A program made the translations under genes and the position numbers. Shown piece after piece: positions 9,057-19,450 of a DNA stretch of 64,000 nt. Under the pieces are notes generated by a model. That model was not told where the DNA came from. It did not search any database and saw nothing but the letters and a program-made list of their open reading frames with translations. How positions within the stretch are numbered: position 1 is the first letter of the stretch; every line of letters starts with the position of its first letter. Source of the DNA: Williamsia maris (lineage in GTDB: Bacteria > Actinomycetota > Actinomycetes > Mycobacteriales > Mycobacteriaceae); NCBI RefSeq assembly GCF_024171815.1, contig NZ_JAMTCJ010000004.1, positions 744,001 to 808,000 on the forward strand, given 5' to 3'.

Positions 9057-9935
9057 CTACTGGGCCGTGGCAGAGGTGGGAGGAAGGGTGAGGACCTCGA
9101 CGCCGTCATCGGTGACGACCAGCGTGTGCTCGAACTGTGCTGTCCACCTGCGGTCCCGTGTCACCACGGTCCAGCCGTCATCCCAGGTGTCCCAGGCCAG
9201 CGACCCCAGGTTGATCATGGGTTCGATGGTGAAGACCATGCCCGGCTCGAGCACGGTGTCGACGTTGGGCTGGTCGTAGTGCAGAACGACGAGGCCGTTG
9301 TGGAAGGTCTCGCCGATGCCGTGTCCGGTGAAGTCGCGGACCACGTTGTAGCCGAACCGATGTGCGTACGACTCGATGACCCGGCCGACGACGTTGAGCT
9401 CGCGTCCGGCCCGGCACGCCTTGATCGCTCGCATGGTCGCGGTGTGGGTGCGCTCGACCAGGTCGGCCACCTCCTGCGCGACGTCGCCCGCGAGATAGGT
9501 GGCGTTGGTGTCGCCGTGCACGCCGTCGATGTAGGCGGTGACGTCGATGTTGACGATGTCCCCGTCCTGGATGACGGTCGAGTCCGGGATCCCGTGGCAG
9601 ATCACCTCGTTCAGCGAGGTGCAGCACGACTTGGGGAACCCGCGGTAGCCGAGCGTCGAGGGGTAGGCGCCGTGATCGATCATGTACTCGTGCGCGATCC
9701 GGTCGAGCGCGTCGGTGGTGACACCGGGTCGGACCGCCTTGCCCGCCTCGGCGAGGGCGTCGGCCGCGATCCGGCCGGCGACGCGCATCTTCTCGATGGT
9801 CTCCGGCGTCTGCACCCAGGGCTCGTGCCCCTCGTTCGCGCTCGGCTTCCAGACGTATTCCGGGCGCGGTATCGACGACGGGACGGCCAACGTCGGCGAG
9901 ACGACACCCGGCTCCAGAGCTGTACGTACAGACAT
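9057..9935 (-). CDS. map: Methionine aminopeptidase, type I (MapB-like)
   Basis: Removes the initiator methionine from nascent proteins in the cytosol, using a dinuclear metal centre. The 292-residue sequence has the M24 ligands in order: the Asp pair of [19 protein letters not shown], the His of FTGHGIG, the Glu of FTIEPM and the Glu of QFEHTL. The first 45 residues form the proline-rich extension ([21 protein letters not shown]) typical of the actinobacterial longer isoform. The gene heads a run with cobQ and the epoxide-hydrolase-like gene, and occupies the same relative place as mapB of Mycobacterium tuberculosis. Confidence 0.95.
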   Translation of the reverse strand: MSVRTALEPGVVSPTLAVPSSIPRPEYVWKPSANEGHEPWVQTPETIEKMRVAGRIAADALAEAGKAVRPGVTTDALDRIAHEYMIDHGAYPSTLGYRGFPKSCCTSLNEVICHGIPDSTVIQDGDIVNIDVTAYIDGVHGDTNATYLAGDVAQEVADLVERTHTATMRAIKACRAGRELNVVGRVIESYAHRFGYNVVRDFTGHGIGETFHNGLVVLHYDQPNVDTVLEPGMVFTIEPMINLGSLAWDTWDDGWTVVTRDRRWTAQFEHTLVVTDDGVEVLTLPPTSATAQ

Positions 9936-9991
9936 CCATCCACCATATCCGTTCGCGGGGATGCGCTCGTCGCCCCGCGAGCGGGCGAGGA

Positions 9992-11818
9992 TCAGTCCAG
10001 GAAGTCCGGCGGGAGGGCGGTGAAGAAGTCGCGGGTCACGCCGACGGCGTTGTCCGAACTCGCGCCGAGCACGACGAGGGTTGCGAAGGCGAGGTCGCCG
10101 CGGTAGCCGGCGAACCAGGCGTGCGATCCGCCCGGGACCTCGGCCTCACCGGTCTTGCCGAACACCTCGCCCTGATCCTTGATCCGGTCGGCGGTGCCGT
10201 CGACGATCACCTCGCGCATCATCGGCCGCAGTTGCCGGACGACGGCCGGGTCGATGTCGGGGTGCGGGCCGGACACCGTGGTGGCCCGGTCGAGGATCAG
10301 CTGCGGCACCGGTGTCGATCCGTGGGCGACGGTGGCCGCGACCATGGCGAGCCCGAACGGACTGGTGAGGACCTTGCCCTGCCCGAAACCGTCCTCGGTG
10401 CGGGCGATCAGCGCCGGCTCGATCGGCACCGAGCCCGAGTCGACCGGGATCCCCGGGACGTCGAACTTGGTTCCGATGCCCATGCGGGCGGCGGCGTTGG
10501 CCAGGTCGGACGGGCCCATCTCGCTGGCGAGCTTGGCGAAGGTCGTGTTGCACGACCGGGCGAACGCCTTCTGCATCGTGACGTCGCCGAGGGAGAAGTT
10601 GTCGTAGTTCGGGATGGTGCGCTCGCCGATGGTCACCTCGCCGGGGCATCCGACGACGGTCTGCGGCTTCGACAACCCCGTCGCGATCGCCGCGGCCGAG
10701 GTGACCATCTTGAACGTCGACCCGGGCGGGTAGAGACCCATCGTGGCCAGCGGACCGACCTTGTCGGCCAACGCATTCTGAGCGACGGCCAGCAGGCGGC
10801 CGGTCGAGGGTTGGATGACCACCATCATGGTCTGGAAGCGCGACGCGGCGTTGACCGCGCGCTGGGCGGCCTCCTGCACGCTGCGCGAGAGGCTGATGTC
10901 GACCGACGGCGACGGTGCCGGATCGACCTCGGCCAGCACGCCGGCGGTGGCACCGTTGGGGTTGAGGGAGAGCACCCGCCACCCGGCCTTGCCCTCGAGA
11001 TCGGTCGCCACCTGCTTCTTGACCTGCCCCACCAGGTCCGGCGCGAACGTCGGATCGGTGGGCACCAGGTCCGCCTGATCCGACGTCGTCGCCCCTGGTA
11101 CGGCCGCGAGGAGGTCGCTGACCTGGTCGTACTGGCCGCGGTTGATGGTGGCGACGACGTAGTTCCCCGAGACCGCCGTCGCGCCCTCCGCGATGGCCTG
11201 CGCACTGAGTCCGGGAGTGAACCGTCCGAGGATGGCCGCGAGTTGGGTGGCGGCGTCGGAGACCGAGCCGGTCGTCGCCGCGGAGGCCGCGTCGAGCCCG
11301 ACCCGCATCACCGTGCCCGGTTCGAGCACCGTCGAACCGTCGCTCTCGTTGACCGACCCGACCGGGGCGGGGACGTCCTGCAGCGACATCTGCTGTGTCG
11401 CACCCAGTTCGGGATGGATGTCGGTGGAGTCCCACCGCACCTGCCAACCGGAGTCGGTGCGGGACATGGCCAGCTTCGCGTCGTAACGCCACGTCTGCTT
11501 GCGCGGCAGCGCCCACTGGTAGGTCACGTCCACGGTGGCGGTGTCGCCGGTCACCTGGGACCGGCCGGTGGTCGCGGTCATACCGGTGGCCCGCAGGCCG
11601 GAGAAAGCAGCGTCGATGTCGGTGGCGGCGCGCTGCGGGGAATCGGTGCGGCGTGCGGCCTCGTCGGTGCGGTGCGCGCCGAAGACGGAGAGGAAGTTCC
11701 CGGCCGCGGCGCGCGGTCCGTCGTCATCGCCGCTCGTACACGCCGTCCCGGCCACGACGACGACTCCGACGACCGCGAGCGACACCAGGTGTCGCGTCGC
11801 CTTCCGATCCACTCTCAT
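9992..11818 (-). CDS. Penicillin-binding protein lipoprotein (NTF2-like MecA_N and transpeptidase)
   Basis: A class B-like transpeptidase of 608 residues that acts in the periplasm on peptidoglycan crosslinks. It begins with a short charged n-region and hydrophobic core ending GTAC (Cys27), a probable though imperfect lipobox, then a MecA_N/NTF2-like domain (about 35-150), a dimerisation domain and the transpeptidase domain. Active-site motifs are STFK (Ser about 366), SCN (about 422) and KTG (about 553). It corresponds to the PBP lipoprotein placed between map and the GNAT/ispG genes in mycobacteria. I start at the ATG at 11818; upstream in-frame codons lack signal-peptide character. Confidence 0.93.
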   Translation of the reverse strand: MRVDRKATRHLVSLAVVGVVVVAGTACTSGDDDGPRAAAGNFLSVFGAHRTDEAARRTDSPQRAATDIDAAFSGLRATGMTATTGRSQVTGDTATVDVTYQWALPRKQTWRYDAKLAMSRTDSGWQVRWDSTDIHPELGATQQMSLQDVPAPVGSVNESDGSTVLEPGTVMRVGLDAASAATTGSVSDAATQLAAILGRFTPGLSAQAIAEGATAVSGNYVVATINRGQYDQVSDLLAAVPGATTSDQADLVPTDPTFAPDLVGQVKKQVATDLEGKAGWRVLSLNPNGATAGVLAEVDPAPSPSVDISLSRSVQEAAQRAVNAASRFQTMMVVIQPSTGRLLAVAQNALADKVGPLATMGLYPPGSTFKMVTSAAAIATGLSKPQTVVGCPGEVTIGERTIPNYDNFSLGDVTMQKAFARSCNTTFAKLASEMGPSDLANAAARMGIGTKFDVPGIPVDSGSVPIEPALIARTEDGFGQGKVLTSPFGLAMVAATVAHGSTPVPQLILDRATTVSGPHPDIDPAVVRQLRPMMREVIVDGTADRIKDQGEVFGKTGEAEVPGGSHAWFAGYRGDLAFATLVVLGASSDNAVGVTRDFFTALPPDFLD

Positions 11819-11921
11819 CGGGTCCGATACTAGGTCGGCGCACCCCGTCCGCCGCCGCGCCACGCAGCACGTTCTCCTGAGAATTCACCGAGGAATCCCG
11901 GGCGCGCCGGCGGAGGGTGAC

Positions 11922-12758
11922 TCAGTCCACCAGGACGGTGGCGAACCGACCGACCTCGCGGAAACCGACCCGCTCGTAGGCCTGGCGTGCCGGATGATTG
12001 AAGCCGTTGACGTAGAGGCTCGACATGCGCCCCTCGGCGGCGATGGCGGCGACCACCGAGGCGGTTCCCGCGGCACCGAGGCCGTGACCGCGTCGTTCGG
12101 GCGAGACCCAGACCCCCTGGATCTGACCCACCCGCCGCGACATCGAGCCCACCTCGGCCTTGAACACGACCACGCCGTCCTCGAAGCGGGCGAAGGCGCG
12201 TCCGGCGCTGATCAGTGCGGCGATCCGACGCCGGTAGGACCGTCCGCCGTCTCCGGCACACGGGTCGACACCCACCTCGCCGACGAACATCTCGATGGCC
12301 GCGGGCAGGTACGCGTCGATCTCATCGAGTCGGACCCGTCGGACGTCCGGGTCGGGACGCAGCTCAGGCGGCCCCGACATCGCCAGCAGCGGTTGATCGT
12401 CACGGATCTCGCGGGCGGGGCCCCAGTGCACGGTGGCACGTTCCCAGAACGGGATCACGTGCTGTGCGCGGCCGACCACCGACGAGCACAGACGCGGATT
12501 GCGTACCGCTCGGGCGGCGAACGCCGCGATGTCCTCGTCGTCGCCGAGCATCGGGATCAGGTTCGCGCCGGAGAAACACAGGGCCGACGCGGGGTCGCCA
12601 TTGCTCCACAGCTCGCCGCCGAGCATCCGGGGACTGATCCCCTGTTCCTCGACGCGCGCCGCCACCATGCACATGCCGACCGGGTCGAGTTCGAGCGCGT
12701 GTGCGACCGCCTCGGCGTCTCGCGCGCCGAGGGGCTTGTCGCCCAGCAGCTTCAGCAC
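11922..12758 (-). CDS. GNAT-family acetyltransferase with N-terminal DUF4081 domain
   Basis: A 278-residue cytosolic protein. The first half matches the actinobacterial DUF4081 region (LGDKPLGARDAEAV then SGANLIPML), and the second half is a GNAT domain with the acetyl-CoA loop SPERRGHGLGAAG (about residues 215-228) and the closing YVNGFNHPARQAYERVGF block. The acceptor is unknown. The same gene type sits beside ispG in mycobacteria, but nothing in the sequence links it to isoprenoid synthesis. The GTG start has GGGAG eight bases upstream. The 90-bp gap to ispG could hold its own promoter. Confidence 0.88.
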   Translation of the reverse strand: MLKLLGDKPLGARDAEAVAHALELDPVGMCMVAARVEEQGISPRMLGGELWSNGDPASALCFSGANLIPMLGDDEDIAAFAARAVRNPRLCSSVVGRAQHVIPFWERATVHWGPAREIRDDQPLLAMSGPPELRPDPDVRRVRLDEIDAYLPAAIEMFVGEVGVDPCAGDGGRSYRRRIAALISAGRAFARFEDGVVVFKAEVGSMSRRVGQIQGVWVSPERRGHGLGAAGTASVVAAIAAEGRMSSLYVNGFNHPARQAYERVGFREVGRFATVLVD

Positions 12759-12848
12759 GGTTGCTCCCGGCTCGGAGGGTGTGGCGCAACCCGTCGGGCG
12801 ACGAGCCGCGTGGACGATCGGGTACGTCTCATCCGGTGCAGCGGACGG

Positions 12849-14036
12849 TCACCCGACGCTGACGACCGGCGATCCGGTGGTCGCCTCGGGTCCAGTCTCC
12901 CCCGATTCGGCCGCAATGCGTAGTGCTTCTTCGATCAAGGTCTCGACGATCTCGGCCTCGGGCACCGTCTTGATGACCTCGCCCTTGACGAAGATCTGTC
13001 CGCGGCCGTTGCCCGACGCGACACCGAGGTCGGCCTCACGTGCCTCGCCGGGTCCGTTGACGACGCATCCCATCACCGCGACACGCAGCGGCACCTCCAT
13101 GCCCTCGAGCCCCGCGCTCACCGCGTCGGCGAGCTTGTAGACGTCGACCTGCGCGCGACCACACGACGGGCACGACACGATCTCGAGCTTGCGGGGTCGC
13201 AGGTTGAGTGACTGGAGGATCTGGTCGCCGACCTTGATCTCCTCGGCGGGCGGCGCCGACAACGAGACACGGATGGTGTCGCCGATGCCCTCCGACAGCA
13301 GCGCACCGAAGGCGACGGCGGACTTGATGGTGCCCTGGAACGCCGGGCCGGCCTCGGTGACACCGAGGTGCAGCGGGTAGTCCGACTGCGCGGCGAGCTG
13401 ACGGTAGGCCTCCACCATGATCACCGGGTCGTTGTGCTTGACCGAGATCTTGATGTCGCCGAAGCCGTGCTCCTCGAACAGGCCGGCCTCCCACAGCGCC
13501 GACTCGACGAGCGCCTCCGGGGTGGCCTTGCCGTACTTGGCGAGCAGTCGCGGATCGAGCGATCCGGCGTTGACGCCGATACGGATCGGGATGTTCGCGT
13601 CCTTGGCGGCCAGCGCGACGTCCTTGACGCGACCGTCGAACTCCTTGATGTTGCCGGGATTGACGCGCACGGCGGCGCAGCCGGCGTCGATGGCGGCGAA
13701 GATGTAGCGCGGCTGGAAGTGGATGTCGGCGATGACCGGGATCTGACTCTTCTTCGCGATGATCGCGAGCGCGTCGGCGTCCTCCTGCCGGGGGCAGGCC
13801 ACCCGCACGATGTCGCAACCCGAGGCGGTCAGCTCGGCGATCTGCTGCAGCGTGGCGTTGATGTCGTGGGTCTTGGTGGTGGTCATCGACTGCACCGAGA
13901 TCGGGTGGTCGCTGCCGACACCGACGGTCCCGACCTGGATCTGGCGGGTCTTGCGTCGGGGTGCGAGCACCGGCGGCGGTGCCGCGGGCATGCCGAGGCC
14001 GATCGACATCGGGCCGGATGTGGAGTCGCTGCTCAT
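12849..14036 (-). CDS. ispG: 4-hydroxy-3-methylbut-2-enyl-diphosphate synthase (IspG/GcpE)
   Basis: Iron-sulfur enzyme of the MEP isoprenoid pathway that converts MEcPP to HMBPP. The 395-residue protein contains the TIM-barrel start ([12 protein letters not shown]), VRVNPGNIK, and the three cluster-binding cysteines in SCPSCGR (about 287-293) and GCVVNGPGE (about 322). It is followed 12 bp away, upstream on this strand, by the site-2 protease gene and then dxr, so two MEP-pathway steps share one transcript with an envelope-stress protease, the arrangement known from mycobacteria. Confidence 0.97.
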   Translation of the reverse strand: MSSDSTSGPMSIGLGMPAAPPPVLAPRRKTRQIQVGTVGVGSDHPISVQSMTTTKTHDINATLQQIAELTASGCDIVRVACPRQEDADALAIIAKKSQIPVIADIHFQPRYIFAAIDAGCAAVRVNPGNIKEFDGRVKDVALAAKDANIPIRIGVNAGSLDPRLLAKYGKATPEALVESALWEAGLFEEHGFGDIKISVKHNDPVIMVEAYRQLAAQSDYPLHLGVTEAGPAFQGTIKSAVAFGALLSEGIGDTIRVSLSAPPAEEIKVGDQILQSLNLRPRKLEIVSCPSCGRAQVDVYKLADAVSAGLEGMEVPLRVAVMGCVVNGPGEAREADLGVASGNGRGQIFVKGEVIKTVPEAEIVETLIEEALRIAAESGETGPEATTGSPVVSVG

Positions 14037-14048
14037 GGCTGTCGCTTC

Positions 14049-15263
14049 CTAGAAGAGTTTGATCGGGTTGATGATGTCGGCGGTGAGGGTGAGGACCATG
14101 TAGCTGCCCATGATCGCGAGCACCACGTACGTCGCCGGCATCAGCTTGATGTAGTCGACCGGCCCCTTGGCCACCTTGCCCAGGCGGGCGCGGATCGTGT
14201 TGCGGGCCTTCTCGTATCCGATGATCGCGATGTGCCCGCCGTCGAGCGGCAGCAACGGGACCAGGTTGAACAGACCGAGGAAGAAATTGATGCTGATCAG
14301 CAGCAGCAGGACCGCGGCCCACTGACCCCGCTCGGCGAGGTCGCCACCGATGACGCTGGCCCCGTACACGCTGACCGGGGTGTCGGCGGCGCGCTCACCA
14401 CCGGTGACCGAGGTCCACAGTGCACCCACCTTCGACGGCAGCGACAGCAGCGAGTCCCACGTGGCGTTGGCGAGCTGGCCGGTGAACACCACCGCACCGG
14501 GTATGGCGCCGATCACCGAGTACTGGGTGTAGCCCGCCGTTCGCGGATAGGCGATGCCGATCTGGTTGACCGTCTTCGTCGCGCCCGCACCGGCCTCGGT
14601 GTCGGGGACCGTCACCGGCTGCGGGGTGACGGTGACGTCGAACCGGGCACCGTCGCGCAGCACGGTGAGGACGACCGGACCGGTGCTCTTCTGGATGACC
14701 GGACTCAGCTCGGAGGCCGTGCTCACCGGTTGGCCGCCGACCGCGACGATCTCGTCCCCCGCGCGGAGTCCGGCGGCCGCGGCGGGCCCGGTCCCGACGC
14801 ACGGCGACGAGGTGCCGTCCGACGCGATGGTGGCGCTGACACAGTCGGTGCCACCGACCCGCGACGGTGTCGGCGGCGGACTGAGGTCGGGCAGGCCCAC
14901 GCTCAGCGCCATGATCACGATGAGCACGAAGCCGAGGATGAAGTTCTGCATCGGCCCGGCGATCATCACCACGAAGCGCTTCCACGCCTTCTGGAGGTAC
15001 ATCGCCCGGTGGGCCTGTTCCGGCGCGATCTCGTCGTAGGTGGTCATACCGGCGATGTCGCAGAAGCCGCCCAACGGCAGCGCCTTGATGCCGTACTCGG
15101 TCTCGCCGCGCCGGAACGACCAGATGGTGGGGCCGAAACCGATGAAATACCGCCGTACGAGCATGCCGGTGCGTTGCGCAGCCCACATGTGACCGCACTC
15201 ATGCCACGCGATGGACAGCAACAATCCCAGCGCGAACAGCAGCACACCGACAACGAAGACCAC
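14049..15263 (-). CDS. rip1: Site-2 (intramembrane) zinc metalloprotease, Rip1/RseP type
   Basis: A 404-residue polytopic membrane protease that cuts anti-sigma factors and other single-span proteins inside the membrane. The zinc site HECGH is at residues 21-25 in the first transmembrane segment, and the third ligand motif LLPLDGGH is near 337-344 in a later one. A PDZ domain lies between (about 165-235, including GLRAGDEIVAVGGQPV). Mycobacterial Rip1 at the same locus controls several sigma-factor pathways and cell-envelope composition; such a role here is by homology. It starts 8 bp after the dxr stop. Confidence 0.95.
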   Translation of the reverse strand: MVFVVGVLLFALGLLLSIAWHECGHMWAAQRTGMLVRRYFIGFGPTIWSFRRGETEYGIKALPLGGFCDIAGMTTYDEIAPEQAHRAMYLQKAWKRFVVMIAGPMQNFILGFVLIVIMALSVGLPDLSPPPTPSRVGGTDCVSATIASDGTSSPCVGTGPAAAAGLRAGDEIVAVGGQPVSTASELSPVIQKSTGPVVLTVLRDGARFDVTVTPQPVTVPDTEAGAGATKTVNQIGIAYPRTAGYTQYSVIGAIPGAVVFTGQLANATWDSLLSLPSKVGALWTSVTGGERAADTPVSVYGASVIGGDLAERGQWAAVLLLLISINFFLGLFNLVPLLPLDGGHIAIIGYEKARNTIRARLGKVAKGPVDYIKLMPATYVVLAIMGSYMVLTLTADIINPIKLF

Positions 15264-15271
15264 CGGAGCAA

Positions 15272-16438
15272 TTACCTCTCTGACCGAATGACGAGTTCAG
15301 CGGCCCGCCGACGAGCCCAGTCGTCGGCGGCGAGAACCTCCTCCACGGTACCCGGGGTCGCGGACCACTCGTCCGCCTGCGCGAGGACGTCGCCGATGAT
15401 GCCCACGATGCGCGGGAACGTGATCGCACCTGCGAAGAATCCGTCGGCCGCGGCCTCGTTGGCCGCGTTGAACACCGCGGTCAGCGACCCGCCGCGGGTT
15501 CCGGCCGCGCGGGCGAGGTCGATCGCCGGGAACACGTCGTTGTCGACCGGTTCGAACGTCCACGCCGACGCCGTGGAGAAGTCACAGGCGCTCGACGCGC
15601 CCGGGACCCGGTCGGGCCATCCCAGCGCGAGCGCGATGGGCAGCTTCATCGACGGTGGCGAGGCCTTCGCGATGGTCGCGCCGTCGACGAAGGTGACCAT
15701 CGAGTGCACGATCGACTGCGGGTGCACGGTGACGTCGATGTGGTCGTAGGCGACGTCGAAGAGCAGGTGCGCCTCGACGACCTCGAGCGCCTTGTTGACC
15801 AGCGTCGCCGAGTTCAGCGTGATCATCGGGCCCATCGCCCACGTGGGATGTTTGCCCGCCTGTTCGGGGGTGACGTCGACGAGTTCGGCGGCGGTCCGTC
15901 CACGGAAGGGGCCGCCCGAGGCCGTCAAGACCAGGCGGTCGACCTCGGCGGCGGTGCCGCCGCGCAGACACTGCGCGATGGCCGAGTGCTCGGAGTCGAC
16001 CGGCACGAGTTGCCCCGGTGCCGCCGCGGCGAGCACGAGCGAGCCGCCGGCGACCAGGGATTCCTTGTTGGCCAGGGCGAGTCGGGCCCCGGAGTTCAAC
16101 GCGGCGAGGGTGGGCCGGAGACCGAGCGACCCGACGACGGCGTTGAGCACGACGTCGGCCTCCACCGATGCGATGAGGTCGCACATGGCGTCGTCGCCCC
16201 GCAGGACCCCGGTGATGTCGAGGACGCGCTCGAGTTCGGTGGCACCGGCCGGGTCGGCGACGGCCACGGCGGACGACACGATCCCGAACGCGGTGATCTG
16301 TCGCGCGAGGGCGTCGATGTTCGATCCACCCGCGCCGAGACCGACCACCTCGAACCGGTTGGGGTGTTCGGCGATGACCTCGAGGGCCTGGACTCCGATC
16401 GACCCGGTGGAACCGAGGATCAGTACGCGGATGGTCAC
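15272..16438 (-). CDS. dxr: 1-deoxy-D-xylulose-5-phosphate reductoisomerase (Dxr/IspC)
   Basis: NADPH-dependent second enzyme of the MEP isoprenoid pathway, converting DXP to MEP; the target of fosmidomycin. The 388-residue protein opens with the nucleotide-binding [11 protein letters not shown], has [13 protein letters not shown], the metal and substrate block [14 protein letters not shown], the loop TASGGPFRG and [15 protein letters not shown]. Length is typical. The GTG at 16438 gives the family N-terminus [12 protein letters not shown] and overlaps the stop of the deacetylase gene by 4 bp (GTGA). It is co-directional with rip1 and ispG. Confidence 0.97.
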   Translation of the reverse strand: MTIRVLILGSTGSIGVQALEVIAEHPNRFEVVGLGAGGSNIDALARQITAFGIVSSAVAVADPAGATELERVLDITGVLRGDDAMCDLIASVEADVVLNAVVGSLGLRPTLAALNSGARLALANKESLVAGGSLVLAAAAPGQLVPVDSEHSAIAQCLRGGTAAEVDRLVLTASGGPFRGRTAAELVDVTPEQAGKHPTWAMGPMITLNSATLVNKALEVVEAHLLFDVAYDHIDVTVHPQSIVHSMVTFVDGATIAKASPPSMKLPIALALGWPDRVPGASSACDFSTASAWTFEPVDNDVFPAIDLARAAGTRGGSLTAVFNAANEAAADGFFAGAITFPRIVGIIGDVLAQADEWSATPGTVEEVLAADDWARRRAAELVIRSER

Positions 16439-17388
16439 CGGGTCATTGTGGTCGGCTGATGATGGGCGTGCCAATGCCGGGCTATGTCGATGCGCCGGGT
16501 GATCCACACCCGCTCGTGGGACTGGATGTGATCGCACAACCGCTCGAGGGCGGCGATCCGGGCAGGGCGACCGACGAGGCGGCAGTGCAGCCCGATGGAC
16601 AGCATCTTCGGTGCACCCGCAGCGCCCTCGGCGTAGAGGACGTCGAACGCATCCCGGACGTAGGTGTAGAAATCGTCGCCGGTCGCGAAGCCGATGGGCG
16701 ACGCGAACTTCATGTCGTTGGTGTCGAGGGTGTACGGCACCACGAGGTGCTCGACGTCGGTGCCGGCACCGTCGGGGACCCGCACCCAGTACGGGAGGTC
16801 GTCGGCGTAACTGTCGGAGTCGTAGACGAATCCGCCCTGCTCGACGACCAGGCGGCGGGTGTTGGGGGAATCGCGGCCGGTGTACCACCCGAGCGGGCGG
16901 TGGCCGGTGATCTCGGTGAGCAGGTCGATCGCCTCTGTCATGTGCGCCCGCTCGACGGTCGGGTTGATCAGCTGGTAGTTCAGCCAGCGGAAACCGTGTG
17001 CGGCGATCTCGTCGCCACGCTCGGCGAAGGCCGCGACGACCTCGGGGTTCCGGGCCATCGCCTGGGCGACGGCGAACACCGTCAGGGGGATCCCGCGGCG
17101 CTCGAACACCCGCAGCAGCCGCCACACGCCGGCACGGGAGCCGTACTCGTAGAGCGACTCCATGCTGAGGTGCCGGTTCGGATAGGACGCCGCGCCCGAC
17201 ATCTCCGAGAGAAACGTCTCACTGCCCCGGTCGCCCTCGAGGACGTTGTTCTCCGATCCCTCCTCGTAGTTGAGGACGAACTGCACGGCGATCGCGGCAC
17301 CGTCGGGCCACTTCGGGTCGGGTGGGTGCTGGCCGTACCCGACCATGTCGCGGGGATAGTTCTCGGACCGATATCTCGACAGCGACAC
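16435..17388 (-). CDS. puuE: Polysaccharide-deacetylase-fold protein, PuuE (allantoinase) type
   Basis: A 317-residue NodB-fold protein. Its sequence blocks ([66 protein letters not shown]) match the PuuE group, a metal-independent allantoinase or related deacetylase family, rather than peptidoglycan deacetylases. No signal peptide is seen, so it should be cytosolic. The likely reaction is hydrolysis of allantoin or a similar ureide in purine nitrogen use, but no other purine-catabolism gene lies nearby. It is translationally coupled to dxr, which is unexpected and may only reflect gene packing. Start taken at the GTG at 17388. Confidence 0.8.
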   Translation of the reverse strand: MSLSRYRSENYPRDMVGYGQHPPDPKWPDGAAIAVQFVLNYEEGSENNVLEGDRGSETFLSEMSGAASYPNRHLSMESLYEYGSRAGVWRLLRVFERRGIPLTVFAVAQAMARNPEVVAAFAERGDEIAAHGFRWLNYQLINPTVERAHMTEAIDLLTEITGHRPLGWYTGRDSPNTRRLVVEQGGFVYDSDSYADDLPYWVRVPDGAGTDVEHLVVPYTLDTNDMKFASPIGFATGDDFYTYVRDAFDVLYAEGAAGAPKMLSIGLHCRLVGRPARIAALERLCDHIQSHERVWITRRIDIARHWHAHHQPTTMTR

Positions 17389-17515
17389 CCGGTCATTCTC
17401 ACACCGGCCATCCTCGACTGCAGCCCCCGACACGACGGCGATATGCTGTGCCTACTACGCGCCATCGTTGACGCCCACGCGAGCGGCGCGACGTCGGAGA
17501 ATGAGGAGAACGCCA

Positions 17516-17800
17516 GTGGCAAGCAGCGAGGTCGAGCACTCGAAGTCCCACTCCGAGGTCGCCGTGACCGGTTGGGCCCACGAGCCCGCCGATGCGCCGT
17601 CGGCCCGTTTCGGGTGGCACGGGGAATCGAAGACCGCGATGCGGATCGGCGGATGGGTCAGCGGGATCGCGTTGCTGGCCATGCTCATCGGCAACCACGA
17701 GAGCCGGGTCGAGGATCTCTACCTGATCGGCTTCGCCGCGGTGCTGTGGTTCATCCTGCTGCGCGACCTGTACCTCGGTCGTCGCAAGTGGAAGAACTGA
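17516..17800 (+). CDS. DUF2631 small membrane protein
   Basis: A 94-residue actinobacterial protein with a soluble N-terminal part (GWAHEPADAPSARFGWHGES) and two hydrophobic segments (about 46-62 and 68-84), ending in a basic tail LGRRKWKN. It matches the DUF2631 family, of unknown function. The GTG start is preceded by GAGGAG at a good distance. It is divergent from the PuuE-type gene and its stop lies 3 bp from the stop of rlmN, which comes from the other strand. Confidence 0.8.
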   Translation: MASSEVEHSKSHSEVAVTGWAHEPADAPSARFGWHGESKTAMRIGGWVSGIALLAMLIGNHESRVEDLYLIGFAAVLWFILLRDLYLGRRKWKN

Positions 17801-17803
17801 CCC

Positions 17804-18913
17804 TCAGCCCTCGGCCGCGAGCTGTCCGCACGCCGCGGCGATCTCCGAACCGCGCGTGTCACGGACGGTGCACGGCACCCCACCCTCGTTGACCCGTCGG
17901 ACGAACTCGCGTTCCACCGGCTTGGGGGCGGCGTCCCACTCGCTGCCCGGTGTCGGGTTCAGCGGGATCACGTTCACGTGCGCCAGGTGTCCGAGGTGCT
18001 GCCGCAGTCGTTTCGCGAGCAGGTCCGCGCGCCACGGCTGATCGTTGATGTCGCGGATGAGTGCGTATTCGATCGACACGCGCCGACCGGACACGTCCGC
18101 GTAATACCGTGCGGCAGAGAGCACTTCCTCCACCGACCACCGGTTGTTGACCGGGACCAGGGTGTCGCGCAGTTCGTCGTCGGGGGTGTGCAGCGACACC
18201 GCCAGCCGCACCTGCATCTTCTCGTCGGCCAGGCGGCGGATCGCCGGGGCCAGCCCCACCGTCGACACGGTCACCGATCGCTGCGAGATCCCGAGGCCCT
18301 CGGGCGCGGGTGAGGTGATGCGCAGCACGGCATCTCGCACGCGGTTGTAGTTCGCCAGCGGTTCGCCCATCCCCATGAACACCACGTTGGAGAGTCGACG
18401 GGCTCCCGGGAGCTGACCGTCGGCCACCGCACGTGCTGCCGCCCGCACCTGGTCGACGATCTCGGCGGTGGACAGGTTCCGGTCGAGACCGCCCTGCCCG
18501 GTCGCGCAGAACGGGCACGCCATACCGCAGCCGGCCTGACTCGAGACGCAGACCGTGGTGCGGTCGCGGTAGCCCATGAGGACCGACTCGAGCATGGTGC
18601 CGTCGTGCAGGCGCCACAGCGTCTTGCGGGTGGTCCCGTCGTCGCAGGCGATGTGACGGATCGGCGTCATCAGGGTCGGGAAGAGTTCCTGTCCGACCGT
18701 CGCGCGCACCGCCGCGGGCAGATCGGTCATCGCGGCCGGGTCGGCCTCGAGCCGACCGTAGTACTGACGGGCCAGCTGATCGGCGCGGAACGCGGGCAGC
18801 CCGAGCTTCTGCACGGCCTCGGCACGCTGCGCGCGATCGAGGTCCGCGAGGTGGGTCGGCGGACGCCCCCGCTTGGGGGCGTCGAACACCAACGGGAGGT
18901 CGGGACCAGGCAT
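17804..18913 (-). CDS. rlmN: Dual-specificity 23S rRNA/tRNA adenine-C2 methyltransferase RlmN
   Basis: Radical-SAM methyltransferase that methylates C2 of A2503 in 23S rRNA and A37 in some tRNAs, aiding decoding fidelity. The 369-residue protein has the cluster motif CGMACPFC (about 128-135), the GMGEPLANY block and the NPTPGSEW segment; the second methyl-carrying Cys is expected in PCTVRDTRG near the C-terminus, which is present. It is a monocistronic gene divergent from the LapA-like gene, with 147 bp between starts. Confidence 0.95.
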   Translation of the reverse strand: MPGPDLPLVFDAPKRGRPPTHLADLDRAQRAEAVQKLGLPAFRADQLARQYYGRLEADPAAMTDLPAAVRATVGQELFPTLMTPIRHIACDDGTTRKTLWRLHDGTMLESVLMGYRDRTTVCVSSQAGCGMACPFCATGQGGLDRNLSTAEIVDQVRAAARAVADGQLPGARRLSNVVFMGMGEPLANYNRVRDAVLRITSPAPEGLGISQRSVTVSTVGLAPAIRRLADEKMQVRLAVSLHTPDDELRDTLVPVNNRWSVEEVLSAARYYADVSGRRVSIEYALIRDINDQPWRADLLAKRLRQHLGHLAHVNVIPLNPTPGSEWDAAPKPVEREFVRRVNEGGVPCTVRDTRGSEIAAACGQLAAEG

Positions 18914-19060
18914 GGGTCAACGGTCTCGCAGTTCGGGACGGAAATCCAATCGACTCCCGCCGCGCCGCCGCAGGTCGGCCGGTACCCCGATTGTCCGATT
19001 GCGTCCCGACGCGCGCGGAATCGTTCCCACTCCGCCGGGCGAATCGACGATGATGTGTCC

Positions 19061-19423
19061 ATGACGAACCAAGAACCCGTGGCGGGCAAGGATCCACAGC
19101 CGGTCGAGACCAGCGGCTCCACCGATGCGGGGCTGCCCGCAGCCGATCACCGCGACTCGGTCAAGCAGGCGCTCAGCGACGTCCAGCACACGCGGACGAA
19201 ATCGGCGTGGGTGGGGGTGATCGTCGGGGCGGTCATCCTGATCCTGCTGTTGGTCTTCATCCTGCAGAACCTCGACAGCCGGACGATCCAGTTGTTCTTC
19301 TGGGAGGTCAACCTCCCCCAGGGTGTGAGCCTGCTGATCGCCGCGATCGCGGGCGCGTTGATCACCGCGGTGGTCGGTGGCGCGCGCATGTTCCAGATCC
19401 GGCGCGCGGTCCGCAAGGCCTGA
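19061..19423 (+). CDS. LapA-domain (DUF1049) membrane protein
   Basis: A 120-residue protein with a hydrophilic N-terminal half (residues 1-45) and two transmembrane segments (about 48-70 and 86-106) around the conserved QNLDSRTIQLFFWEVNLP loop, then a basic end. This is the LapA/DUF1049 fold; in enterobacteria the family helps lipopolysaccharide assembly, but its job in Gram-positive actinobacteria is not established. ATG start at 19061. It is convergent with the LysR gene, 27 bp apart. Confidence 0.82.
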   Translation: MTNQEPVAGKDPQPVETSGSTDAGLPAADHRDSVKQALSDVQHTRTKSAWVGVIVGAVILILLLVFILQNLDSRTIQLFFWEVNLPQGVSLLIAAIAGALITAVVGGARMFQIRRAVRKA

Positions 19424-19450
19424 CCTCCTCGGGCGGGCGGGGGTCGTCGG

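Noticed and set aside
13368-15749. Plus-strand open frame of almost 800 codons across ispG, rip1 and dxr
   Set aside because: It is antisense to three clearly conserved genes and its composition (Arg, Asp, Gly, Val repeats) is typical of third-position G/C antisense frames.
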